This document shows, one piece after another, positions 24,229-35,136 of a stretch of DNA of 42,727 bases. The notes below the pieces were generated by a model. That model had not been told where the DNA came from. It saw nothing but the letters and a program-made list of their open reading frames with translations, and did no database searches. Each line of letters begins with the position of its first letter. The first letter of the stretch is position 1. The DNA is from Pseudomonadota bacterium (lineage in GTDB: Bacteria > Verrucomicrobiota > Verrucomicrobiia > Limisphaerales > SXTU01). The position numbers and the translations under genes are program-made. The stretch spans positions 1 through 42,727 of the forward strand of contig RFSE01000032.1 of assembly GCA_009924135.1 (NCBI GenBank), given 5' to 3'.

Positions 24229-26724
24229 TTATTTGTTCAGAAACACACGGCTCAACACGATTTCATGCACGAGTGACCGCAGACCGTAATTCGTTGGACG
24301 CACTTTGGCGACGATTTGCTCGACGACTTCACGGTCGGCGAACTGGAGGTCCGCGCCCGTGGCATAAATCATCAGCTTTTGCGTCAGGTTGCGGGCGAGC
24401 TGGTCCTTGTCCTCCAGCAGGAGCTTCTTGTATTCGGCCAGGTCCTTGAACACCCGGCCTTCGGGGGTGACGCTGCCCTGCTCGACATCTGCACCTCGAT
24501 AAACCCCGCGACCGTTGGTGGGAAACAAGGCGTTCGGATATTGCTTCGTCCGTTCCGTGCCCCGGTAAAATTCCCGCCAGTTGCCAATCGGATCATAATT
24601 TTCCAGGGCGAAGCCCGGCGGATCAATGTGATTATGGCAGGTCGCACAAGCGGGGGTGTTGCGATGCTTGTCGAGCTGCTGGCGGATCGTGGTGGCTCCG
24701 CGAATGTCGGGTTCGATGGCCGGCACGTCGGGCGGTGGCGGTGAAGGCGGCTTGCCGAGAATTCGTTCGAGCACCCATTTGCCACGCAGTACGGGTGACG
24801 TACGCGTGCCATCCGCCGTGACCTTAAGCACGCTTGCGTGGGTCATCACCCCGCCGCGATGGTATTCCGGGGACAGCTTCACCTTGCGGAAGTCGTTTCC
24901 GCTGACCCCGGGAATGCCGTACAGCCGCGCGAGCCGTTCGTTGAGGATCGTCCAGTCGGAGTCGATGAAATTGAGCAGGCTCAGGTCGTTGCGCAGCACT
25001 TCCTCAAAGAACAACTGCGTCTCGCGGGGCATCGCCCAGAGCAGCAGGTAATCGAAGTCGCTGTAGAGATGGGGATCGGGAATGGTGAAGTCAATCTTGC
25101 GCAGGTCCAGCCATTGGCCGGCGAAATTCTCCGTGAAACGGTGTGCACGCGGCGAGTTCAACAGACGCTCGACCTGGGCACGCAGCACGGCGGGTTTGCC
25201 GAGTTCGCCCTTGGCGGCCAGCGCGAGCAGTTCGTCGTCGGGTCCTGAGGACCAGAGGAAATACGAGAGCCGCTCGGCCAGCGAATAGCCATCCAGCTTC
25301 GGGGAGACCAGATCGCCCTGTGCAGTCGCCTGGGAATTCGATGAATCCATCAGAAACAGGAAGTCCGGCGAGGAGAGGATGAGTTTGTAGCCGAACACCA
25401 TGGCGTCGTAGAAACTGTACTTCTGGTCAAGCCGGTCATGCACCAGTTTCACGAAATGCCGCTGCCGCTCCTCGCTGACGGGCCGGCGAAAAGCCCGTGG
25501 CAAGAAAGCACGGATCAGGCGCTCGGCATCCGGCTTGGGATTCGCCGACGCGGGCACCAGCGGATCGCTGTACCACGACGCCTCCGACCGCGTGGGACTG
25601 ATGGTGGGCGGTTTCGTGCCCGCCAATTCGGCCTTCACGACGGACCGGGCTTTCAGCGGCACCTCGGCAAACAGATTCTGGTAGCTCGGCGGCGGAAACG
25701 CATCGATCGGCCCATCGACCTGGATCCATTCGACCATCAGACCCGGGCCGGTGTATTCCTCGATGGGCTTTTTGAAGATGCGAATGTCCCAGGTCGTGAG
25801 CAGGTTCAGGACGAAGGCCTGGTTGCGCCCGAGATCGAACTCAAACTCGATCAACTGCGGCTTGCCGTGCGGAAGCTCGCGCACCTCGCGCAACACCGGC
25901 GATTCGCGTCCGCTGGAGTTCACGACCATGAAGCCCGCCGGCACCGGCTTGCCATCGCCACCGACCGAACAGGCAGACATCGTGATGCGATAACGCCCCG
26001 CCATGGGCACCGTGGCCGACGAGCAGAGTCCGTAGCGCGGCAGCTTGGTATAAAAGACCAGCGCGTCACCCTGCATCTTGGCACCCCGGTTCATCGTCTG
26101 TTGGAAATTGGGCCCCTTCTTCACCATCACCTCGGCGGTGCGCCGGTCGCTGAAGGCAATTGGCGGGTGAACTGGAACCACTGATTGCACCGCCCGGGCC
26201 GCCGCCTCCTGATATTGCAGGAAGTGCGTGGCCGACAGGTCCAACCCCGCGCCGACGTTGTCAAAGCCCGCCGTCGTACTGTCGTCCGGGAGCAGTTCCT
26301 TGAGCGCGACGCTGGTGCCGAGCAGGTCACGCAGGGTGTTCTCGTATTCGGTGCCATTGAGCCGGCGGACCATGACGCGGCCCTGCTTCTGCTGGTGCGC
26401 CAGCGAGGCGGCATGCAATTGCTCGCGCAGAAACTTCGTGGTGGCATCAATGTCCCGCCGGGGTGGCTGCTCGCGTTTCTTCGGCGGCATCTCGCCCGAG
26501 GTGATCTTGTCGAACACACGCGTCCAAGCGGCGGAATCCTTCGTATTGCTGAAGTCCGCTTTCAGGGTGTCCAGCCGGAACCCCGCCTTTTGCGTCTCCG
26601 CACCGTGACAATCGACACAGTGCTTTTCCACGAAGGCCGACAGCATGGGAGCCGATGCGGCGGCGTGGGAGATGTCCGGCACGCAGACCAAGGCGACCAC
26701 CAGCAGCAAGCGCGAATGAAACAT
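24229..26724 (-). CDS. DUF1592-family planctomycete cytochrome protein (second copy)
   Basis: An 831-aa protein with a signal peptide (LLLVVALVCVPDISHAAA) and heme motif CVDCHG near 37-41 in the planctomycete-cytochrome domain (ETQKAGFRLDTLKADF). DUF1587 (MVRRLNGTEYENTLRDLLG) comes next, then a beta-rich insert (about 180-340), DUF1595/DUF1592 (RAFLPRAFRRPVS, RLSYFLWSSGPDDELLALA), DUF1588 (RGGVMTHASVLKVTADGTRTSPVLRGKWVLERILG) and DUF1585 with a second CxxCH, CATCHNHIDPPGFALENYD. It has the same domain order as the gene at 17143, and its operon partner DUF1552 is directly adjacent. The pair is probably an exported redox or hydrolytic system. Its substrate is unknown. Confidence 0.92.
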   Translation of the reverse strand: MFHSRLLLVVALVCVPDISHAAASAPMLSAFVEKHCVDCHGAETQKAGFRLDTLKADFSNTKDSAAWTRVFDKITSGEMPPKKREQPPRRDIDATTKFLREQLHAASLAHQQKQGRVMVRRLNGTEYENTLRDLLGTSVALKELLPDDSTTAGFDNVGAGLDLSATHFLQYQEAAARAVQSVVPVHPPIAFSDRRTAEVMVKKGPNFQQTMNRGAKMQGDALVFYTKLPRYGLCSSATVPMAGRYRITMSACSVGGDGKPVPAGFMVVNSSGRESPVLREVRELPHGKPQLIEFEFDLGRNQAFVLNLLTTWDIRIFKKPIEEYTGPGLMVEWIQVDGPIDAFPPPSYQNLFAEVPLKARSVVKAELAGTKPPTISPTRSEASWYSDPLVPASANPKPDAERLIRAFLPRAFRRPVSEERQRHFVKLVHDRLDQKYSFYDAMVFGYKLILSSPDFLFLMDSSNSQATAQGDLVSPKLDGYSLAERLSYFLWSSGPDDELLALAAKGELGKPAVLRAQVERLLNSPRAHRFTENFAGQWLDLRKIDFTIPDPHLYSDFDYLLLWAMPRETQLFFEEVLRNDLSLLNFIDSDWTILNERLARLYGIPGVSGNDFRKVKLSPEYHRGGVMTHASVLKVTADGTRTSPVLRGKWVLERILGKPPSPPPPDVPAIEPDIRGATTIRQQLDKHRNTPACATCHNHIDPPGFALENYDPIGNWREFYRGTERTKQYPNALFPTNGRGVYRGADVEQGSVTPEGRVFKDLAEYKKLLLEDKDQLARNLTQKLMIYATGADLQFADREVVEQIVAKVRPTNYGLRSLVHEIVLSRVFLNK

Positions 26725-26792
26725 GAGCGTCGTCAGAGTAGAAGCTAACGCATTTGCGGGTCAAATGATTCAACTGGCGCAGCCGCGCAGGA

Positions 26793-26948
26793 GACGCATC
26801 TCGGCACTGCCCCGAGGGACGATGTCTTTCGGAGCGCGGCTGTGTCGCGGAGACCAGCCGCAGCGGCTGCGCTTGGCAGGAGGCGTAGCGGGATTCCGCC
26901 CCGCTTGGCATTCTCATGTTGCTGCGGCTGATCCCGCCCCGAGCAGGG
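26793..26948. repeat. Dispersed palindromic element, truncated copy
   Basis: This matches the reverse complement of 37597-37789 along about 150 bases. Shared blocks include GCATCTCG-CACTGCCCC, AGCGCGGCTGTGTCGCGGAG, ACCAGCCGCAGCGGCTGCGC and ATGTTGCTGCGGCTGATCCC. It lacks the right end of that copy. The gap 26725-27079 holds this element and nothing else I can recognise; its edge lies about 130 bases before the tRNA. Confidence 0.75.
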
Positions 26949-27079
26949 TCCATGACGTAGGCAGCTTTGCCAGGAATCAGATTGGCCGACCAGCCCTCAC
27001 GGCGGGCGGATTCGGGCTGGCGAAAGCGGCCAGGTTTTGTAATCCTTGCCCGGTTGCTCGCACACGCCAAAAAAGCGTT

Positions 27080-27155
27080 GCCCCCGTAGCTCAAATGGAT
27101 AGAGCTCGCGTTTCCTAAACGTGAGATCCAGGTTCAATTCCTGGCGGGGGCACCA
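27080..27155 (+). tRNA. tRNA-Arg (anticodon CCU), CCA encoded
   Basis: A full cloverleaf: acceptor GCCCCCG/CGGGGGC, D-stem GCTC/GAGC, anticodon stem CGCGT/ACGTG with loop TTCCTAA (anticodon CCU, reading AGG), 4-base variable loop, T-stem CCAGG/CCTGG with loop TTCAATT. The 73-base body ends at 27152 with discriminator A; CCA follows at 27153-27155 in the genome. The 3' end is one base from the stop codon of the convergent peptidase gene. No integrase or att duplication was found next to it. Confidence 0.95.
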
Positions 27156-27156
27156 C

Positions 27157-29418
27157 TCACTTCACCGGCAGTTTTTCGTGCAGGAAGGACGTCATCATTT
27201 CCCGCAGATGCAGGGTCGTGTTCGCGCCTTCGCTGATGCTGTGCGAGCGGTTGGGGTAGGCCATCATGCGGAATGGTTTGTTGAGGCGGATGAACTCGTT
27301 GATCAACGCTTCCGGGCCCTGATAGTGGCAGTTGTCGTCGCCCGTGCCGTGGATCAGCAGGAGGTTGCCCTTCAACTGGCCGGCGAAAGTAATGGGCGAG
27401 CCATTCCGGTAACCATCCACATTCTGATCCGGCAAGCCCATGTAGCGCTCCTGATAGATGGTGTCGTAGAAGCGCATGTTCGGCACCGAGGCAATGGCGA
27501 TGCCGGTGTGATAAAGGTCGGGATACCTCAGCAGGGCGTTCAACGTCATTGATCCGCCACCGCTCCAGCCCCAGATGCCGATGCGTCCCGCGTCCACGTA
27601 AGGGCGCGTCGCGATGACCTGCTTCAAGGCCGCCGCCTGATCTTGCGAGGCCAGAATGCCGACCTGGCCGTAGATGGACTTGTGCCAGTCACGGCCACGC
27701 GGCGTGGCGGTCCCACGGTTGTCGAAGCTCATGACCAGATACCCCTGCTGCGCGAACATGCGATGCCAGAGATGCGTTTTACCGCCCCACGCGTCCCGCA
27801 CTGTCGAGCCGGCCGGCTCACCATAGACGTGGATGAGCAGCGGGTATTTCCTGGCCGGATCAAAATCCGGCGGCTTGATGCACCACGCGTCCAGCTCCAC
27901 GCCCTTGGCAACTGGGACACGGAAAAACTCCGTCACCGGCTGCTTCAACTGCTTTAATTGTTCGACGAGTTTCTTATCGTCGGTCAGCAGGCGAACTGAC
28001 TTGTGGTCCGGCAGCGAGATGAGTTCGGTGACGGGCGGTTGATTGAAGGTGGACCGCGTGTGGAAGGCCCAGCGTCCATCCGGCGAGACCAGATACGAGT
28101 GCGTGCCAGGCTGGTCCGAAGGGGTAACGCGTTGACGCTGGCGTCCGCTGAGCCGGGTCCGGTAGAGGTAGCGTTGCGTCGGATTATCCGGCGAGGCCAT
28201 GAAGTACAACCACCCGCCGCGCACGTCCATGTGGACCAGGCCGGTCACGTCGTAAGCGCCCGTCGTCGCGAGCTTCAGTTTCCCATCCGCACGATCAGCA
28301 ACGTACAAGTGCTCCCACCCATCGCGCTCGCTCCAGAACAGAAAACGCTTCCCTCCGTCGAGCCACTTCAGGTTCTGATGCTCCTCCACCCACGCCGCAT
28401 CCCGATCGGTGAGGAGGGGCTTCACCTTGCCCGTCAAGGGGTCGGCGAGCATCACGCGGTTGGTGTTCTGCAACCGGTTCAGTTGCTGGAGGAAAATCTC
28501 CGGCGAACCCTCCGGCCATTCGAGGTCGAACAGGTAATGGTTGCGCGGATCGCCCGGCACTTCCATCCAACGCGTCTGCCCGGTGGCCAGCTCAATGGCG
28601 CCGACGCGGCAACTTGAGTTCATTTCGCCGGTCTTGGGATACTTGATGAGCTGGGTCTTGGGGTAGAGGCCGTCGGTGTTGTTCACCAATGCCACTTCGC
28701 GCACGCCCTCGGTGTTGAGCTGCCAGAAGGCGATGAAGCGGCCGTCCGGGCTCCACCGGAAACCATCGCGCAACCCGAACTCCTCCTCATACACCCAGTC
28801 GAACGTGCCGTTGATAATCTCTGGTGAAGTGTTCGTGGTGAGCGCGGTGATGCGCCGGCTGTGCAGGTCCTGAACGTAGAGGTTTTGTTCCCGCACGTAG
28901 GCCACGCTCCGGGCGTCGGGGGAGAACTTGGCAAACATCAGCGTCGCGGACTGGGCCTCGCCACCGAGCTTGAACAGCTCCTGGCTCGACCGGTCCAGCA
29001 CCCAGTAATCGCCCCGGCTGTTCGTCCGCCATACGCGTTTGGAATTCGTGTAGAGCAGCAGGCGCGAACGGTCCTTCGACCAGGCGAGGCCATCAATGGT
29101 CAAAGGTGCGGTTTCCCCCGGCGGGATGAACTCCGCTGCGGGCACCAACACTTCCTTCGCACCTGTCTTCGGGTCATGGAGCACCAAATCGTGGCCGCCC
29201 GTAGTCGTCTTGGAAGTCTCGAACGTCGTGTAGCCCGAACCATCCTCCAGCCACGTGCCGGAAAACTTTTCGCCGTTGAAGTCACTGGAGTCGAAGATGC
29301 GCTTGACCGTGAGCAGCGAAAGATCCGGTTTCTCCGCTGCCAGCAAACTGGTGGCACAAAGGAGCATGGCAAGGCCCAAGCCGCCAGCCGGCCGGTGAAA
29401 GGATGGTGAACGTTTCAT
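27157..29418 (-). CDS. Dipeptidyl-peptidase IV-like serine peptidase (S9B)
   Basis: A 753-aa exported peptidase with a signal peptide (about 8-25; LGLAMLLCATSLLAAE). An N-terminal eight-bladed propeller region (about 40-480) includes GTFDWVYEEEFGLRDGFRWSPDGR, the Glu-Glu pair that clamps the substrate amino terminus in DPP-IV. The C-terminal alpha/beta-hydrolase domain carries GWSGGG with S619, GTGDDNCHYQ with D694 and NRSHS with H726, giving a complete triad. It should cleave Xaa-Pro or similar dipeptides from peptide N-termini in the periplasm. The ATG at 29418 overlaps the upstream stop (ATGA), so it is the last gene of a leftward operon. The longer in-frame start at 29508 lies inside the preceding gene. 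Confidence 0.94.
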   Translation of the reverse strand: MKRSPSFHRPAGGLGLAMLLCATSLLAAEKPDLSLLTVKRIFDSSDFNGEKFSGTWLEDGSGYTTFETSKTTTGGHDLVLHDPKTGAKEVLVPAAEFIPPGETAPLTIDGLAWSKDRSRLLLYTNSKRVWRTNSRGDYWVLDRSSQELFKLGGEAQSATLMFAKFSPDARSVAYVREQNLYVQDLHSRRITALTTNTSPEIINGTFDWVYEEEFGLRDGFRWSPDGRFIAFWQLNTEGVREVALVNNTDGLYPKTQLIKYPKTGEMNSSCRVGAIELATGQTRWMEVPGDPRNHYLFDLEWPEGSPEIFLQQLNRLQNTNRVMLADPLTGKVKPLLTDRDAAWVEEHQNLKWLDGGKRFLFWSERDGWEHLYVADRADGKLKLATTGAYDVTGLVHMDVRGGWLYFMASPDNPTQRYLYRTRLSGRQRQRVTPSDQPGTHSYLVSPDGRWAFHTRSTFNQPPVTELISLPDHKSVRLLTDDKKLVEQLKQLKQPVTEFFRVPVAKGVELDAWCIKPPDFDPARKYPLLIHVYGEPAGSTVRDAWGGKTHLWHRMFAQQGYLVMSFDNRGTATPRGRDWHKSIYGQVGILASQDQAAALKQVIATRPYVDAGRIGIWGWSGGGSMTLNALLRYPDLYHTGIAIASVPNMRFYDTIYQERYMGLPDQNVDGYRNGSPITFAGQLKGNLLLIHGTGDDNCHYQGPEALINEFIRLNKPFRMMAYPNRSHSISEGANTTLHLREMMTSFLHEKLPVK

Positions 29419-32400
29419 GGCTCGTTTAACTGATGGATTGTTCCATGAAGCGAGCGTTCGACGGCGATACCGTCGGAGGCACGCAGCTTCAGCTTGAGTT
29501 CGTAGCACTGGGTGGGAGCGAGCGCGGGAATGCCCAGCTTCACAGTGCGCCCATCGGCATCCACCCGGGCCGTCGAAATATCAAGGCTGTGCTCCTCGTA
29601 GTGCTTCGAGCCGTAACTGGCGCTGCGTTTGAGGAACCAGACTTTGAAAGCGAACGCTTCGGGCGTAACGCTCGCGGCCTCAAGGGGATCGCTGAAGGTG
29701 ACGGTCAACGCGCCCTTCGCCGCGCGGATTCCCAGCGGGACATGCGCGGGCTTCCCGCTGCGGCGGATGCGGTAAAACCCACCGGGCGAAGTCGCATTAC
29801 CGGCCCAGGCAAACATTCCGCAGGTGTAGAGCGAACCATCAGCGGCAAAGCGTCCGCGCATGATGCCGGAGGTAAAGGCCGGCATCGGCAGTTCGCACAC
29901 CGCGCCCTGCCATTGACCGCCCACCACTTCATGCGGCACGACAAACGCACGCCCGGTGCCGTAGCTGAGATTCAGCAACGCGCCGCCCAGTCCGCCCCAG
30001 GCGTTCTTCGGCACCCAGAGCAGTTCGGCCGGGCTGCGGTCCTTGTCGTTCGTGATCCAGACCATCGGCTGTTCCATGGCCGAATCACTCGCGTCCGTTA
30101 CGTCGCTGTAGCCCGACATGTTGCCGTAGAAGCCGCCGGGCTTGATGCGGTTGATGCGATTTTTCGGGGTCCAGTGGCCTTCCTGATCGGTAACAAAATA
30201 GGTGCCGTCGTCATTCAGACACACCCCGTTCGCAGCGCGGAATCCCGTGGCCAGAATATCGGTATGCGAACCGTCCGCGCTCACGCGCAACAACGTGCCA
30301 TGGTGCGGCACCAGGGCCGGGAGCGCGTGACGGGCGGACTTAGCATAGTAGAAATTACCCGCCGCATCCGTCTGCAAGCCCATGGCGAATTCATGGAAGT
30401 GTTCGGTGACTTGGTGGTCGTTGTTGAAGTTCTCGATGAAGTCCGCCTCCCCGTCGCCGTTGTAGTCGCGCAACCGAATGAGCTGGTCGCGACATGTGAT
30501 GAACAGCTCGTCTCCGCGAAACTTAACACCCAGCGGCTGGAAGAGCCCGCTGGCAATGCGCCGCCAGCGCAGGGGCGCAGGCGCAGCGCCAGCAATCCCG
30601 TCCACGCGCCACACATCACCGTTCCACATCGCAACGATGGCGGCCTTGCCATCGGGCGTGAAATCGAATCCACCCGGACGCATCCAGCTCTGCCAGGGGT
30701 TCTCCACGGGCAAAGGAAAGGTATCGGCCACGAAAGCCCCGTCCGTTTTCCCGGCTTCCGAAGTGGTCAGCACTTCCCCGGGCCAGCGCGGTGGCCCGCC
30801 ATGAGTCAGCGGGTCCAAATCCATCGGTGCCGCGATCGTTTTCGCCAGCGCCGTCAGCGAAGCCGGGTCGGCTCGCGAAATGAAGAGCCGGGTCTTCGCT
30901 GCTCCAGGAAGCTGCGCGACCCAGAAACCGCCGTCCTTGCGCAGGGAACCATCGCCCGTCAACGCAACGTTCACGGAGTCGGGAGCCACCCGCAGCAGGA
31001 GTGGCTGCCCGGCCGCACCGACATTCAGCGTACGCGTGAAGACCGGGGTCGTGCCGTAATCAAGCCAGCCCGGCGATTCGAGCACGCGCGTTCCGCCGAT
31101 GCTCGCCGCGATGACCGCTTTGGTCCCGTGCTGATAGATTCCTTCGTAATGGGCCCACTTCCGGGGCAGCGGGCCGTAGGGCAGATTGTCCCGGCCCCGC
31201 GGGCGCTCGTCGTCCCACTTGCCCTCGGGTGACGCCCAGCCGGGGCCGGCCGGGTTCACGAAATGTCGGTCCCCCGTCAGGCTCGTGTGCGTGCCGTGGC
31301 TGCCATCGAAGGCAATACCCTTCCAGTCCACAAAATCACCCGTGGTCGCAGCGGCCACCCGCATCGTGTCGTGGTCATACACCAACCACGCACGACCCTT
31401 GCTCACGCCGCCGGGACCGTCATCAAGGCGGATCGCAATCCCCTTCTGCGCGATGTTCCCGGGAGCGACTTGATAGGTCCAAAACAACGTTGTCCCGAAG
31501 TCCATCCGCCGGTATTGCGGCAACGTGCGGTCCACCTGTTCGGCTTCCGCGCGGACCAGCCCCTTCGGCATCAAGGCCAGATAGGCCGGGGTTACTTCGA
31601 CGAATTGTTTCGGATTGTGGGGCCGCACGAACGTCTCGCGGATGTATTGGATGACGCTGTATTTCTGCGCCGTGGTGTACTGGCCTTGCGGCACCATCTG
31701 GTTGAACCCCTTGGTCAGCGTGACGTACATCGAGTACGGATCGGAACCGTTCTTAAACTCGCCTTCCGCGAACCGCAGCGCCGTGGGCAGGAAACCTTGC
31801 TGCTCCTTCGTGCCGTGACACACGATGCACAACTCCGTGTAAATCTTCCGCCCTTCCTCGCGTGTCTGGTCGTTCCAGCTGGCAACCAGTTCCGCGTGAT
31901 CCGCCCGCTCCAGCGGTTGCACCCAGACGGCCCGCACACTCGCCCCCGCCGCCGGTTCAACCACTGGCCGGCCGGGCCCGCGCTCGGACACATGGGCAAA
32001 ATCCGGCGAACTGGCCCCGGCCCCGCCGTCCTGAAACAACAGCTTAAGTTCAGCGTCCGGCAGCGCCCGCGACCAGACCTGCACGCTGGCAGTTTTGCCT
32101 TGGGCAAAATCACCAGCGAAGTCCGTTGCCGCACGCCCGATCTTGAACACATGTCCGGCAGCGTCCGGTCTGGCGAACCGGGCTTTTTCCGCGACCACCT
32201 TTCCATCGAGCCACAATTGAGCCGTTCCTTCGCGCAGCATGAGCACCGCCGTGTGCGGCTTGCCATTATCGACCTTTCCGCCGCCGCTTAACGCCCCCAG
32301 CCAGCCAATGTCATACACCAGTCGTCCGCCCCGGATAAACAACGCTTTCGCATCCGGTGCCCACTTCCCGGCCGGAGCACATTTGGAAAACAAGGTGCCA

Positions 32401-32777
32401 TCGCCGGTGGACTCGAACTTCGCGACGACCGTGAAGTCCGCGCCGAAGTTGAGCTTTGCGGTCGGAAAATCCAGTGCACCGGCCTGCGACAGCCCCGCCA
32501 CTTCCTCCGGCCCGCGCACCAGCTTGCCGCCCGACCACACCCGCAAGACCGGCGGGCTCTTGGCGGGATGCTCCAGCGCCAGGTCGTGCTCCGCGCCATT
32601 CATCAACGGAACGACGAGCGTTTTGCCCAGCCGCACCGACCCACCGGCGGGCGTGGAGAACTCAACGTGCAGCCGGTAGTTCAACGGCAGGTCGGCGACC
32701 GTCAGCGGCATCGCGTCGCGCGGCACCGCCGCGAACGCCACCGGAGCCAGGAGCATTGCGAGGGCAAGGAGCTTCAT
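29415..32777 (-). CDS. Large secreted cytochrome/beta-propeller protein (DUF6797-like)
   Basis: A 1120-aa secreted protein: signal peptide (MKLLALAMLLAPVAFAA), a LamG/concanavalin-like domain (about 95-250, ending AELKLLFQDG), a c-type cytochrome domain with CIVCH near 320 and a likely Met ligand (QMVPQGQ), a DUF6797-like region (about 400-640), then a propeller like sorbosone/glucose dehydrogenases (about 700-960; ASGLFQPLGVKFRGDELFITCRDQLIRLRDYNGDGEADFI). A small Ig-like C-terminal part follows. Similar modular proteins are frequent in Verrucomicrobia and Planctomycetes and are proposed to oxidise sugars. It lies 34 bases after the kinase/MurQ gene and overlaps the peptidase gene. The start at 32777 is chosen for its signal peptide. 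Function is inferred from domains only. Confidence 0.85.
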   Translation of the reverse strand: MKLLALAMLLAPVAFAAVPRDAMPLTVADLPLNYRLHVEFSTPAGGSVRLGKTLVVPLMNGAEHDLALEHPAKSPPVLRVWSGGKLVRGPEEVAGLSQAGALDFPTAKLNFGADFTVVAKFESTGDGTLFSKCAPAGKWAPDAKALFIRGGRLVYDIGWLGALSGGGKVDNGKPHTAVLMLREGTAQLWLDGKVVAEKARFARPDAAGHVFKIGRAATDFAGDFAQGKTASVQVWSRALPDAELKLLFQDGGAGASSPDFAHVSERGPGRPVVEPAAGASVRAVWVQPLERADHAELVASWNDQTREEGRKIYTELCIVCHGTKEQQGFLPTALRFAEGEFKNGSDPYSMYVTLTKGFNQMVPQGQYTTAQKYSVIQYIRETFVRPHNPKQFVEVTPAYLALMPKGLVRAEAEQVDRTLPQYRRMDFGTTLFWTYQVAPGNIAQKGIAIRLDDGPGGVSKGRAWLVYDHDTMRVAAATTGDFVDWKGIAFDGSHGTHTSLTGDRHFVNPAGPGWASPEGKWDDERPRGRDNLPYGPLPRKWAHYEGIYQHGTKAVIAASIGGTRVLESPGWLDYGTTPVFTRTLNVGAAGQPLLLRVAPDSVNVALTGDGSLRKDGGFWVAQLPGAAKTRLFISRADPASLTALAKTIAAPMDLDPLTHGGPPRWPGEVLTTSEAGKTDGAFVADTFPLPVENPWQSWMRPGGFDFTPDGKAAIVAMWNGDVWRVDGIAGAAPAPLRWRRIASGLFQPLGVKFRGDELFITCRDQLIRLRDYNGDGEADFIENFNNDHQVTEHFHEFAMGLQTDAAGNFYYAKSARHALPALVPHHGTLLRVSADGSHTDILATGFRAANGVCLNDDGTYFVTDQEGHWTPKNRINRIKPGGFYGNMSGYSDVTDASDSAMEQPMVWITNDKDRSPAELLWVPKNAWGGLGGALLNLSYGTGRAFVVPHEVVGGQWQGAVCELPMPAFTSGIMRGRFAADGSLYTCGMFAWAGNATSPGGFYRIRRSGKPAHVPLGIRAAKGALTVTFSDPLEAASVTPEAFAFKVWFLKRSASYGSKHYEEHSLDISTARVDADGRTVKLGIPALAPTQCYELKLKLRASDGIAVERSLHGTIHQLNEP

Positions 32778-32811
32778 AATTGAAATTCTAAGTGACAGTG
32801 CTGTGGGCGCA

Positions 32812-34683
<1,872 letters not shown>

Positions 34684-34734
34684 GCGGCGAGTATGCCGGG
34701 AGCACCGGGGTTTCCAAGGCGGAGTGTTTGAGGA

Positions 34735-34828
34735 TCAGTAATCAGTGTTCAGTGTTCAGTAGCCAGCATGCCCGTCGTCCCTGAGGCGACCGGTTTGATC
34801 ACTGAAAACTGAATACTGAATACTGAAA
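34735..34828. repeat. Two inverted heptanucleotide arrays forming a hairpin
   Basis: 34735-34762 contains TCAGTAA, TCAGTGT twice and TCAGTAG; 34801-34828 contains ACTGAAA, ACTGAAT twice and ACTGAAA. Each has exactly four 7-base units, and the two are largely complementary (TTCAGT/ACTGAA), with a 38-base loop. They lie between the divergent fusion gene and the small gene at 34884. Confidence 0.85.
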
Positions 34829-34883
34829 ACTATTCCCCTAACACTGCCTTGGAATTCCCGACCCGACACGCTATCCGTAAGCC

Positions 34884-35129
34884 ATGACCGCAACCGAGCA
34901 ACAAGTCCTCCAAGCCCTGCGCGCTCTCGAAGACGCCGTGGCCCGCTGCCGCACCGAGAACCCGCCGCCCGCGCTCCTGCCCATCTTCGAGCGTCTGGAC
35001 GCGCTCGCCACCCAACTGCCCGGCGGCGGCAACCACGACCTCCGCCACTACCTCCAGCGCAAGAGCTACGAAAAAGCCCGCCTCCTGCTCGAAGGCGTGG
35101 ACCCGGAAAAGGGAACGTGCCGGAAGTAA
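34884..35129 (+). CDS. Small unknown acidic/basic helical protein
   Basis: An 81-aa protein I do not recognise. It is predicted mostly helical: MTATEQQVLQALRALEDAVARCR, then a Pro-rich turn (ENPPPALLP), LPIFERLDALATQLPGGG, and HYLQRKSYEKARLLLEGVDPEKGTCRK. No signal or membrane segment is seen. GC-rich third positions and a stop only 7 bases before the next gene support coding. The ATG has no clear Shine-Dalgarno site and follows the inverted heptamer arrays by 55 bases. It could be a tetratricopeptide-like or helical-bundle adaptor, but this is a guess. Confidence 0.6.
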   Translation: MTATEQQVLQALRALEDAVARCRTENPPPALLPIFERLDALATQLPGGGNHDLRHYLQRKSYEKARLLLEGVDPEKGTCRK

Positions 35130-35136
35130 TCGGAGA

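Noticed and set aside
27080..27155. tRNA-Arg as the attachment site of a genomic island
   Set aside because: No integrase gene, no repeated tRNA 3' end in the window, and flanking genes look like normal chromosomal content.
31263..32291. 342-aa and related plus-strand frames opposite the cytochrome/propeller gene
   Set aside because: The minus-strand product has a signal peptide, heme motif and clear domains; the plus-strand frames have none.
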